From: JARRKU01 sp050288425
GTDB lineage: Bacteria > Desulfobacterota > Desulfobacteria > Desulfobacterales > Desulfosarcinaceae
Reading direction: 5' to 3'
Length of the DNA: 6,365 nt
Assembly: GCA_050288425.1 (NCBI GenBank)
Contig: JBNKDU010000156.1
Location: 1-6,365 of the forward strand
Below the pieces are notes generated by a model. The model was not told the origin of the DNA. It saw only the letters and a program-made list of their open reading frames with translations, and searched no databases. Shown here piece after piece: positions 1-6,049 of the stretch. The translations under genes and the position numbers were made by a program. Each line of letters opens with the position of its first letter. Within the stretch, counting starts at the first letter, position 1.

Positions 1-496
1 CATCTTTTCTGCTGGTGGATTGAAGAAAAAAGACGAAAAATTCGACCAAGCAAATCGCACCAGAAGAGAATAACGGTTATCCAAGCCTCTTTTTTTATCG
101 CGCTTATCCACAAAGCCCAAGCTGGCTGGAAGGCCGCCCGAATCTGTGCCAATTATGCAAAGTCGATTGGTCAAATCGTCGAAGGGTCAAATCGGGAGTG
201 GAATTCTATCATTTAGATATTGCAGCAATATTGAATAAGGCAAAATACCTTGCCCCATTTGACCATTCGACGATTCAACGATTTGACTATTTGAAATAGC
301 AGCAAAAGACCTGCAGTCACATGCAACTTGAGTATTCCGGATAACCGCGTTTTTTATTGACCGGATCGCGTCTCACCTGTTTCCAAGCGCCATAATTACT
401 GGATTTTTCAGACCGGATCTGTCATAATCGTTCGGATTTTGCAGCGCAGTTCCGGCGGTTGTGTTGCATTGCGGTGAGCAGCGAATTGAATTTGCA
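1..496. other. Gene-free, AT-richer upstream region
   Basis: No open reading frame here has a plausible start, ribosome binding site or recognisable product. The region is visibly more AT-rich than the genes that follow, with A and T runs near 25-33, 90-96 and 350-355. It holds the inverted-repeat cluster described separately (164-292). Three copies of CCGGAT lie near 337, 361 and 413. CATAAT at 391-396 and 423-428 could be -10 boxes for the outer-membrane gene downstream, but neither has a good -35 at the right distance (TTGACC at 357-362 is too far from the first), so no promoter is called. Confidence 0.6.
164..292. repeat. Intergenic inverted-repeat cluster (GTCAAATCG/TCGTCGAA motifs)
   Basis: The left arm at 174-196 and the reverse complement of 253-275 agree at 21 of 23 positions, so an RNA or extruded DNA hairpin could form around a 56-nt spacer. 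The outer flanks continue the theme: GTCAAATCG near 170-178 has a reverse-complement partner at 280-288, giving an alternative pairing register. The spacer holds a perfect small palindrome (ATATTGC-A-GCAATAT, 217-231) and a GGCAA/TTGCC pair (239-243, 250-254) that overlaps the right arm. No coding potential is seen. It may be a dispersed intergenic repeat, a MITE remnant, or a terminator for a gene left of the window; the sequence alone does not decide. Confidence 0.6.
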
Positions 497-1615
497 ATGA
501 ATATCGGAAAGTGGCGATTCTTGGGATCTGGTTTCATGGGGCTGGCGTCGAGCGGAAGGATCGGGCGATGGTTCGGAATGGGGGCCGGGCTGGTGCTTCT
601 GCTGGCGACCTCGACCTCATTCGCCGATGGGATCGACGGCCTGCCGTCCGCAAAGGACGCCGGGTCCGAAGCCCTGGTGGAGACGAATACCGGCGATTCC
701 CTGCTGGATCGTCTAACCAGCGAGTTTATCCTTTCCGCAGGCCTGCGCAAAGATAACCTGGACTGGTCCATCGCCGGTTCACCCTCCGGCGGCACACCCA
801 ATGTGCTCTCCGAGCTCTCCTGGTCGAATATCGACAGCCTGCAGCTCTCCCTCGAAAACCGGACCCACTACAAGAAACACTATTATGTCCGTGGCGCGCT
901 TCGTTACGCCTGGATCGATGACGGCATCGTCCGCGATTCCGATTACGCCGGCGATTTCCGCACCGTCGAATGGTCACGCTCCATCAGCCAAAACAACGGC
1001 GACGAAGTCTGGGAAGCCGTCGCGGGGGGCGGGTATACTTTTTATTTCCTGCAGGATCGTCTCCAGGTCTCGCCCCTGATCGGGTATGCCTACCACAAAC
1101 AGAACCTGCGCATCACCAACGGCGCACAGGTGATTTCGGAGGACAACCCGTTTTCCAACGATCCTGCGGACAATCCGCCCGCCATCGGCCCCCTCTCCAA
1201 CCAGCTCGACAGCACCTACCGCGCCCGCTGGATGGGTCCCTGGATGGGTTGCGATGTCCATTATCGTCTGAAGGACCGTTTTTCCAGGCTTCCACCGATT
1301 CGCATGGGCTTTTCCATGGAGTTCCATTGGGCCGACTACTATGGCGAAGGCAATTGGAACCTGCGTGGAGACCTGGCCCACCCCAAGAGTTTCGAGCATG
1401 AAACCCGCGCCAACGGCATCAGCGTCGCCGGCGAGTGCCTGGTTGCGCTCGCCGCCCATTGGGACCTGACCCTGGCCGTGCAGATCAAGGAATGGTCCAC
1501 CATCCGCGGCACCGACCGCAAATTCCTGGCCCAGGGCGGCTCCGTCGAAACCCGGTTGAATAAAGTCAATTGGGAGTCCACCAGCATCATGGTCGGCGCG
1601 GTCTATCGATTTTAG
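497..1615 (+). CDS. Omptin-like outer-membrane beta-barrel protein
   Basis: The 372-residue product is predicted to be secreted and inserted in the outer membrane. Residues 21-43 look like a Sec signal peptide: Arg-containing n-region, hydrophobic GLVLLLATST core, likely cleavage after SFA (43). The mature part has alternating aromatic/polar strands (for example around 76-90, 103-140, 174-200, 240-258, 268-290, 307-335) and ends in VYRF, a terminal aromatic typical of BAM-assembled barrels. Strand order and spacing resemble omptins such as OmpT: LDW near 88-90, paired strands, then YRARWMGPWMG near 241-251. The omptin Asp-x-His catalytic pair is not evident; the comparable loop reads GDLAHP (291-296), so protease activity is not claimed. 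A porin-like or Protochlamydia-type barrel is the alternative. The start is uncertain: ATG 497 was chosen, GTG 461 and ATG 536 are in frame, and none has a good Shine-Dalgarno sequence. The barrel assignment is firm; the family is tentative. Confidence 0.7.
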   Translation: MNIGKWRFLGSGFMGLASSGRIGRWFGMGAGLVLLLATSTSFADGIDGLPSAKDAGSEALVETNTGDSLLDRLTSEFILSAGLRKDNLDWSIAGSPSGGTPNVLSELSWSNIDSLQLSLENRTHYKKHYYVRGALRYAWIDDGIVRDSDYAGDFRTVEWSRSISQNNGDEVWEAVAGGGYTFYFLQDRLQVSPLIGYAYHKQNLRITNGAQVISEDNPFSNDPADNPPAIGPLSNQLDSTYRARWMGPWMGCDVHYRLKDRFSRLPPIRMGFSMEFHWADYYGEGNWNLRGDLAHPKSFEHETRANGISVAGECLVALAAHWDLTLAVQIKEWSTIRGTDRKFLAQGGSVETRLNKVNWESTSIMVGAVYRF

Positions 1616-1760
1616 ATAGCCGGTCCCCTCCGGATGCGGTCTCCATTCTCCGAAACCTGCCACATCCTCCCGACTTCCATCCGTCCTTGACAGGTATGGT
1701 TTGCCAAGAACCCACCGTCGCCTTATCATATGGCATGGAACCGCAACGGAAAGATGAACC

Positions 1761-2291
1761 ATGAAAACCTACCTGCATTGGGTCGTTGCCGTCACCGCCT
1801 TGATGTTTCTCCACTGCACGGTCATGCCGCGGCAAGTCATGGACGAAGCCCTGCCCGAGACCGATTTCGCCGAACTGGCCGGCCATGCGGATCGCTATGT
1901 CGGCGAGACCGTCGTGTTGGGCGGCTATGTCCTGGAGGTGGAAAACTTCAAGGATCACACCCGGATGACGGTGCTGCAAGCGCCCCTGGGCATCGGACAG
2001 CGGCCCAAATCCAAGGATCGCTCCCAGGGCCGGTTGGCCCTGATCTATGACGGATTTCTCGATTCCGAAGTCTTCACCCGGGACCGCCAGGTGACGGTGG
2101 GCGGCCGCATTCTCCAACCGGAGAAAGGCGAAGGCCCCCCCTATGCCCTCGTCCGCCTGCAGGTGCGCGACATCCATCTGTGGCCCGTGGAATCCGAGAC
2201 CTACGATCCATACGAGTACGACGACTGGTACTGGCCATGGTATCGTCCCTGGTTTCATCCCTGGCATCATCGCCACCGGCACCACTGGTAA
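1761..2291 (+). CDS. Slp-family outer-membrane lipoprotein (first of tandem pair)
   Basis: This 176-residue protein resembles the Slp family (E. coli Slp is a starvation-inducible outer-membrane lipoprotein of unknown biochemical role). An N-terminal hydrophobic segment leads to a lipobox-like FLHC with the candidate lipidated Cys at 19. His at -1 is unusual, so lipidation is likely but not certain. The body carries Slp hallmarks: a YVGETVVLGGYV segment (46-57), QGRLALIYDGFLD (89-101), a VTVGGRI strand (111-117) and a closing IHLWPV (138-143), matching the Slp order of QGR, GFLDP, VTI and W. The C-terminal 28 residues are extremely rich in Trp, Tyr, Pro and His, with a terminal HHRHRHHW. ATG 1761 has GGAAAG at a sensible distance upstream. 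It precedes the second slp-like gene by 37 nt, suggesting one transcript. Family call strong, function unknown. Confidence 0.85.
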   Translation: MKTYLHWVVAVTALMFLHCTVMPRQVMDEALPETDFAELAGHADRYVGETVVLGGYVLEVENFKDHTRMTVLQAPLGIGQRPKSKDRSQGRLALIYDGFLDSEVFTRDRQVTVGGRILQPEKGEGPPYALVRLQVRDIHLWPVESETYDPYEYDDWYWPWYRPWFHPWHHRHRHHW

Positions 2292-2328
2292 GCCCGGCGC
2301 GGACCGGCTGGCAAATGGAGCGAAAACC

Positions 2329-2832
2329 ATGAAGACCGCGATTCAGGGCGCATTTCTGATGTTGGGAGCACTGGCCGTATTGACCGGCTGCGGCGGTGGG
2401 ATCTCCAGCTATGCCCGCTCGCAGGTCTCCTATTTCGGGTCTTTCCAGGAACTGCAGCGGAATCCGGAACCATACCGGGGCCAGACCGTGGTCTGGGGCG
2501 GGCGGGTCATCTCGGCGACCGTCCTCGACGGCGCGGTGACCGAGATCGAGGTGCTGCAACTGAACCTGGGCCGCAGCCAGCGACCCGTGGGCATCGACGA
2601 TTCCCAGGGCCGTTTCCTCATCCGCAGCGACACCTTTCTCGACCCGGTTCTCTACCCCAAAGGCACCCTGGTCACCGTAGTGGGACCGGTGCAGGGAACG
2701 GAAGATCGCCTGATCGACCGGATGAACTATCGATATCCGGTGGTGGGCATCACCGAACTCAAGAAATGGCCGCCGGGGTCGGGGGACTCGCCGCGCTTTC
2801 ATTTCGGGATCGGTATCGGGACCCATTTGTAG
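2329..2832 (+). CDS. Slp-family outer-membrane lipoprotein (second of tandem pair)
   Basis: This 167-residue lipoprotein is a diverged paralogue of the preceding gene. The start ATG 2329 has GGAG eight bases upstream; a longer in-frame reading begins inside the previous gene and was rejected because it buries the signal peptide. Residues 1-20 form a lipoprotein signal peptide ending in a canonical LTGC lipobox (Cys21). The mature part shows the Slp pattern: YRGQTVVWGGRV, then QGRFLIRSDTFLDP, then LVTVVGPVQGTE, then a YPVVGITELKKWP segment that ends the domain. It lacks the long Trp/His-rich tail of its neighbour and ends in a short Gly/Phe-rich stretch. It is probably anchored in the inner leaflet of the outer membrane, since no Asp follows the Cys. 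Biochemical role unknown. Confidence 0.88.
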   Translation: MKTAIQGAFLMLGALAVLTGCGGGISSYARSQVSYFGSFQELQRNPEPYRGQTVVWGGRVISATVLDGAVTEIEVLQLNLGRSQRPVGIDDSQGRFLIRSDTFLDPVLYPKGTLVTVVGPVQGTEDRLIDRMNYRYPVVGITELKKWPPGSGDSPRFHFGIGIGTHL

Positions 2833-2866
2833 CGGCAACGGGAGCCGCACCGGCCGGCCCGGGACC

Positions 2867-2882
2867 CGGATAAGGGGTTGCC
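2867..2882 (+). promoter_or_regulatory. Possible sigma-54 -24/-12 element upstream of flgM
   Basis: GG at 2868-2869 and the GC of TTGC at 2878-2881 are 12 nt apart, the spacing required for RpoN promoters. The -12 box TTGC matches the consensus, but the bases after the GG (ATAAG) do not match the usual CACG. Sigma-54 drives flagellar genes in many proteobacteria, so the position upstream of flgM is suggestive. A match this short is expected by chance fairly often, and no enhancer-binding site was identified. Confidence 0.25.
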
Positions 2883-2934
2883 ATCCGCCATGGGGCGGAT
2901 TATGATGGATGGAAATCAACAGGAGCCGAAACCT

Positions 2935-3225
2935 ATGGAAATATCCGGCAAAATACCCCCCCTGGACCGGACGGCGTACAATCGGACCGATGTCAAAAAG
3001 GCCGAAAAGACCCCGGCACCGGCAGCCAAGGGGGACCGGGTGACGATATCCCATCAGGCCAGGGAACTGCAGGCCGCCCTCGAAGCGGTCCAGAAAATGG
3101 ATGATGTGGATCATGAAAAGGTCGCCCGGATCAAGGCCCAGATCAAAGCCGGCACCTACCGGGTGGACGCACATAAGGCAGCTTCCAAGATGCTGGAAGA
3201 TGCCCTTGCCGCCGATACCGACTGA
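2935..3225 (+). CDS. flgM: Anti-sigma-28 factor FlgM
   Basis: FlgM binds the flagellar sigma factor FliA (sigma-28) and blocks late flagellar gene transcription until it is exported through the completed hook-basal body. The 96-residue product has the family's usual length. The N-terminal third is polar, low-complexity and probably unfolded (KKAEKTPAPAAKG, 21-33), as expected for an export substrate. The C-terminal sigma-binding part begins with DRVTISHQARELQAAL (34-49), followed by HEKVARIKAQIKAGTYRVD (60-78) and a last helix AASKMLEDAL; the KVxxIKxxIxxGTYxVD pattern is the FlgM signature. ATG 2935 was chosen because AGGAG lies 9 nt upstream; upstream in-frame TTG and ATG codons would add an untypical leader. 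No flgN, flgK or other flagellar gene adjoins it here: slp-like genes precede it and an inverted-repeat element follows. Confidence 0.93.
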   Translation: MEISGKIPPLDRTAYNRTDVKKAEKTPAPAAKGDRVTISHQARELQAALEAVQKMDDVDHEKVARIKAQIKAGTYRVDAHKAASKMLEDALAADTD

Positions 3226-3311
3226 TCCCGCCCCGCGACGATCTTCGCCGGGGAGATCCGGTCAGCCGCCTGCCTTTCGCCAGACCTGCGTCCTTTCCCA
3301 ATGAACGTTGA

Positions 3312-3459
3312 CTAGAAGTTATCTCAAAAAACGGATTTTGGTCCAAGATGTAGGCGGGGTCGGGTTCCAAACCGCAGGCATACTGTTGTATGTCGAGGAT
3401 TTGGAACCCGACCCCAACACCCAGATTGGGCCAAAAGACTTTTTTGAGATGGCTTCTAG
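3312..3459. mobile_element. MITE-like 148-nt inverted-repeat element flanked by CTAG
   Basis: Two 60-nt arms (3312-3371 and 3400-3459) are imperfect inverted repeats, roughly three quarters identical, around a 28-nt loop. Perfectly paired stretches are CTAGAAG at the ends, ATCTCAAAAAA just inside, and a 16-bp block (GGGGTCGGGTTCCAAA, 3356-3371, against 3400-3415) next to the loop. The loop carries a small hairpin, CATAC-TGTT-GTATG (3379-3392). Both ends are CTAG, which could be a 4-bp target duplication or part of the repeat; pairing stops exactly there. The TCTCAAAA motif near the ends resembles terminal repeats of some DDE-transposase insertion sequences, so a non-autonomous derivative is likely. 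There is no transposase ORF. Lying between convergent genes, with T runs on either strand, it could also terminate transcription in both directions. Confidence 0.65.
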
Positions 3460-5117
3460 ATAAATCCCTGGATGGCCCCCTCCATCTGCAGCCGGCAGGC
3501 CAGGGCGAAGTCCTCGGGATAGTGGCCGTTGATCCAGCGCAATTGGGATTCGCTGAAGGCGCCGGGGGATTCCGGCAACCGGGGCAGGAAGGTGTAAAGC
3601 AGACGCTGGTCGCAATCCCGGTAATGGAAACGTTTGTTGTATTCGAACACGGTGATCATGGTGGCCCCCAGGCGTGCCAGCACCCGCATGCCGATGAGCA
3701 GGGCCTTGTCCAGGCTGCGGCGCAGGGCCGTGTCCGCCTCGAGGATGTTGCCCACCGGGTGCACCGGCATCATCTGCAATTCCCACTGGGAGGTCTGGGC
3801 CTTGGGCACGAAGAGCATCACCCGATCGTCTTCATACACCAGCAGGCGCGCGGGCCCGTTGGCGCGGCCGTCCATGCGGGTGTTGTTCCGCGTGGCGGCT
3901 TCATAGCAGTCGAAGAAGGAGGCGTCGAACTGCTCCTCGAACCGGCGGACCGCTTCATACACCATATCGCCGCAGGCGAAGGAGGGCAGGGTGCCGGACG
4001 GTGTAAGGCCCGGGGCGATCTGCGTTTCCGACGGCACCAGGGCGAATTGCTGGTGAATCTGCTGATGGGAGGCATGCAGCCGAAAGCCGCTGGGAGCGTA
4101 GTCGAAGCCGTAGTTCCAGCCCCATAGCGTGGCGTTGAAGTCTGGAGACGGAACCGCGGCCAGGGCGCGGGCGACGCGACGGCGCAGGTTATCCAGCTCT
4201 TCCACCGACAGGGAGCGGCGCTCTTGCGGCGGGTCGATTCCCAGCATGCCGGCCATCTGGACATAGACGCGCTGGTAGTACAGGTGGCGCATGCCGAAGA
4301 TATCTTCCGGACACAGGTCGCCGATGGCGTACCGTATCGTGTCGTGGGCCATGTTGGCGGCATAGTGGCCCCAGGGGATATAGCTGTTGCGCCGCAGGTA
4401 CTCGAAAACGTGGCTTTGGGGAACCTTCCATTGGCCCACGATCTCGCTGTCGCCCTGGATACCCGGTCGCAGGACCATCACCTCTTTGTAAATCCGATCC
4501 AGATACGGGTTGTTGGCCACGGCTTCGAATAGATGCCGGTTGAAGATCACCGGTTCCAGCCTTCCGTCGGCGCCGGTAATATGCACCAGGCCGTCGGGCG
4601 CTCCGGTCTTCTCATCATAGGTAAATTGACAACATGACTCGGCCAGGCGCCGGAGGTCGTTGGGATCGGTGGAGGTGGTGGCCAGGGCCAGCTTGATGGG
4701 GACGGGCAGGCCGGCAAACAGTTTTGCGATCGGCTCCTCGGCGGAACCCAGCGCTTTTTGGATGGCCTGTTCCATGGAGACCTTCAGGGGAGAGGCGATG
4801 GCGATCCGCGTGGGATCGGACGCGGTTCCGTCGGCCCATGCCTTGCCGATGTAGGTGGTGCCGCGGAAAGGCAGGGGGTTGGCCACTTCGAAGACGGCGT
4901 CGGCCGATTCCGCCTGCACATCGGCGGCCGGGAAATTGGCCCGATTCATCTTGCGGCGGCCGTCCCGGGTCCGCCCCAGCACCAGTTCGAAATCGTCTTC
5001 CCGCAGATTGACGGACCGGAAGGCCGGTTCATGCAGGGTGTAGACAAACCGGCCCTCGGGGGTCACGCAGGTCCGCATCGGTGGGAAAGGGTCTGTTATC
5101 GTTGCCATCTTTGTCAT
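3456..5117 (-). CDS. Divergent GalT/Ap4A-phosphorylase-like (HIT superfamily) protein, 553 aa
   Basis: I do not recognise this as a named protein, but its C-terminal half (about 330-545) follows the layout of galactose-1-phosphate uridylyltransferase and Ap4A phosphorylase. The strand WNYGFDYAPSG leads into ASHQQIHQQFALVP (349-362), which aligns with the family's S-x-P-H-x-H-x-Q motif: Ser350, His355 (nucleophile position) and Gln357 are kept, while the first motif His is Gln353. A second HIT-like unit follows: VYEDDRVMLFVPKAQTSQWE (427-446), MMPVHP (449-454), a helix, then QRLLYTFLPRLPES (504-517), recalling the family's HAHFYPPLLRS segment. Residues 1-330 have no assigned domain; the total exceeds the ~350 residues usual for GalT. 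A nucleotidyl or phosphate transfer role is possible but unproven. ATG 5117 is tentative, since ATG 5108 is in frame and neither has a clear Shine-Dalgarno. The stop TAG lies within the terminal CTAG of the inverted-repeat element. It follows the XRE-cupin gene by 170 nt. Confidence 0.6.
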   Translation of the reverse strand: MTKMATITDPFPPMRTCVTPEGRFVYTLHEPAFRSVNLREDDFELVLGRTRDGRRKMNRANFPAADVQAESADAVFEVANPLPFRGTTYIGKAWADGTASDPTRIAIASPLKVSMEQAIQKALGSAEEPIAKLFAGLPVPIKLALATTSTDPNDLRRLAESCCQFTYDEKTGAPDGLVHITGADGRLEPVIFNRHLFEAVANNPYLDRIYKEVMVLRPGIQGDSEIVGQWKVPQSHVFEYLRRNSYIPWGHYAANMAHDTIRYAIGDLCPEDIFGMRHLYYQRVYVQMAGMLGIDPPQERRSLSVEELDNLRRRVARALAAVPSPDFNATLWGWNYGFDYAPSGFRLHASHQQIHQQFALVPSETQIAPGLTPSGTLPSFACGDMVYEAVRRFEEQFDASFFDCYEAATRNNTRMDGRANGPARLLVYEDDRVMLFVPKAQTSQWELQMMPVHPVGNILEADTALRRSLDKALLIGMRVLARLGATMITVFEYNKRFHYRDCDQRLLYTFLPRLPESPGAFSESQLRWINGHYPEDFALACRLQMEGAIQGFI

Positions 5118-5287
5118 GGTGGGCCCAGGTTACCATAACGGGCAAGGGATTGAAATCCATGTCGGCGACTGGCCGTGGGCAGTACTCTTTTTGAAGAATC
5201 CGCGGTCGGCAATATCGATCAAACGAGGCCGGCCGCATCTGGGGATGAATGCAAACCGGCACGGTTCGTCCGTTTCCGATCCCGGGA

Positions 5288-5950
5288 TTACCGGCTGTAG
5301 ATGACGGCCAGGATCTTGGCTTTGCCCTCCCGGGCGGTGATCAGGTGGGGTGAGGTGGACAGGTAATAGGCGCTGTCGCCCGGGTGCAGTTCGAAATGGT
5401 CGTCGCCGATATCCAGCCGTACATGGCCCTGCAGCACATAGATGAATTCTTCGCCGTCGTGAATCGAACGCTCCGCCTCCGCCACGGCTTCCAGGTCCAC
5501 GATCAGCGGTTCCATGTGGCGTCCCCGTACCTCCGGAGCCAGGCTCATGTAGGTGTAGGCGGCCTTCTGGCCCCGCTGGGAGGTGGACCGGGAGATCTCC
5601 TTGGATTCCCCCTTCCGGGTGACCACATAGGGCTGCCGGCCTTCCCGGCTGATCAATTGCTGCAGGGCGCCGTCCAGGGCTTTGCTGAGCTTGATCACCG
5701 TGCCCAGTTGGGGGCAGACGCTGCCGTCTTCGATGTTGGCCAGCATCTCTTCGTCATACCCGGTGAGTTCGGCCAGGCCGGCGATGGTGACGCCCTTGTC
5801 TTCGCGCATCTTCCGGATCCGCTGGCCGATCTGCTCGCAGGGCGCCGTCTCGGCGCCCTGCGCGGCAGTGGGGGCGCCGGGTTCGATTTTTCCGGTGAGG
5901 TCTTCGAAATAGTCGACATTGATCGGTGGCGTGGTCTTCTCTTTGGACAT
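5288..5950 (-). CDS. XRE-family HTH transcriptional regulator with C-terminal cupin domain
   Basis: The 220-residue protein is a two-domain cytoplasmic regulator. After a polar leader, an XRE/HTH_3 domain occupies about 40-97 (IGQRIRKMREDKGVTIAGLA, then a recognition segment near 66-75 and LGTVIKLSKAL). A cupin_2 domain spans about 145-218: SIHDGEEFIYVLQGHVRLDIG (162-182), then LHPGDSAYYLSTSPH (188-202). His164, Glu168 and His202 are candidate metal or ligand contacts. In this family the cupin is thought to bind a small metabolite and tune DNA binding, often beside the catabolic genes it controls. ATG 5950 was chosen over GTG 5986: GGGG and GGAG lie just upstream of it, and the extra 12 residues look like leader. 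A TTGTGA-17-TACGCT pair on the minus strand (6015-6020 and 5992-5997) is a weak promoter candidate in the gap to the upstream gene. Confidence 0.92.
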   Translation of the reverse strand: MSKEKTTPPINVDYFEDLTGKIEPGAPTAAQGAETAPCEQIGQRIRKMREDKGVTIAGLAELTGYDEEMLANIEDGSVCPQLGTVIKLSKALDGALQQLISREGRQPYVVTRKGESKEISRSTSQRGQKAAYTYMSLAPEVRGRHMEPLIVDLEAVAEAERSIHDGEEFIYVLQGHVRLDIGDDHFELHPGDSAYYLSTSPHLITAREGKAKILAVIYSR

Positions 5951-6026
5951 GTCTCCGTCCCCATGATTTGAGCGTTGATGCCCCACGACATAGCGTACGG
6001 CATTTCCCTGATATTCACAACCGGCA

Positions 6027-6040
6027 GCGCCGTCCGGCGC
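6027..6040 (-). terminator. Short GC-rich hairpin after the HMGL-like gene
   Basis: GCGCC (6027-6031) pairs with GGCGC (6036-6040) around a GTCC loop, starting 10 nt beyond the stop codon of the lyase-like gene. There is no following T run on the minus strand, so it would be at best a weak or factor-assisted terminator, or simply a structured spacer before the regulator gene. Confidence 0.25.
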
Positions 6041-6049
6041 AATGAAAGT

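Noticed and set aside
1687..1692. Perfect TTGACA upstream of the first slp-like gene
   Set aside because: No -10-like hexamer at 16-18 nt; the nearest TATCAT (1724-1729) is 31 nt away.
974..1762. Minus-strand open frame (262 codons) opposite the barrel gene
   Set aside because: It overlaps the barrel gene, which has a signal peptide and terminal beta-signal; the antisense product has no recognisable fold.
1587..2330. Minus-strand open frame (247 codons) opposite the first slp-like gene
   Set aside because: Antisense to a clear Slp family gene with a good ribosome binding site.
2074..3174. Long minus-strand open frame (366 codons) opposite both slp-like genes and flgM
   Set aside because: It spans three well-supported plus-strand genes and their spacers, is rich in Arg, Pro, Gly and His in a low-complexity way, and shows no domain; it is an antisense artefact of GC-rich coding sequence.
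3229..3262. Possible terminator hairpin after flgM (CCCCG...CGGGG, GATCT...AGATC)
   Set aside because: Only 5-bp stems with large loops, mutually exclusive, and no T run; the 148-nt inverted repeat downstream is a better candidate.
3390..4127. Plus-strand open frame (245 codons) inside the GalT-like gene region
   Set aside because: Starts within the inverted-repeat element and runs antisense to the 553-codon gene; composition is repetitive and no domain is visible.
5029..5262. Minus-strand 77-codon frame covering the gap between the XRE-cupin and GalT-like genes
   Set aside because: It runs into the GalT-like gene in another frame, lacks a ribosome binding site and has no recognisable features.
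5384..5971. Plus-strand open frame opposite the XRE-cupin gene
   Set aside because: The opposite strand encodes an unambiguous HTH-cupin protein.
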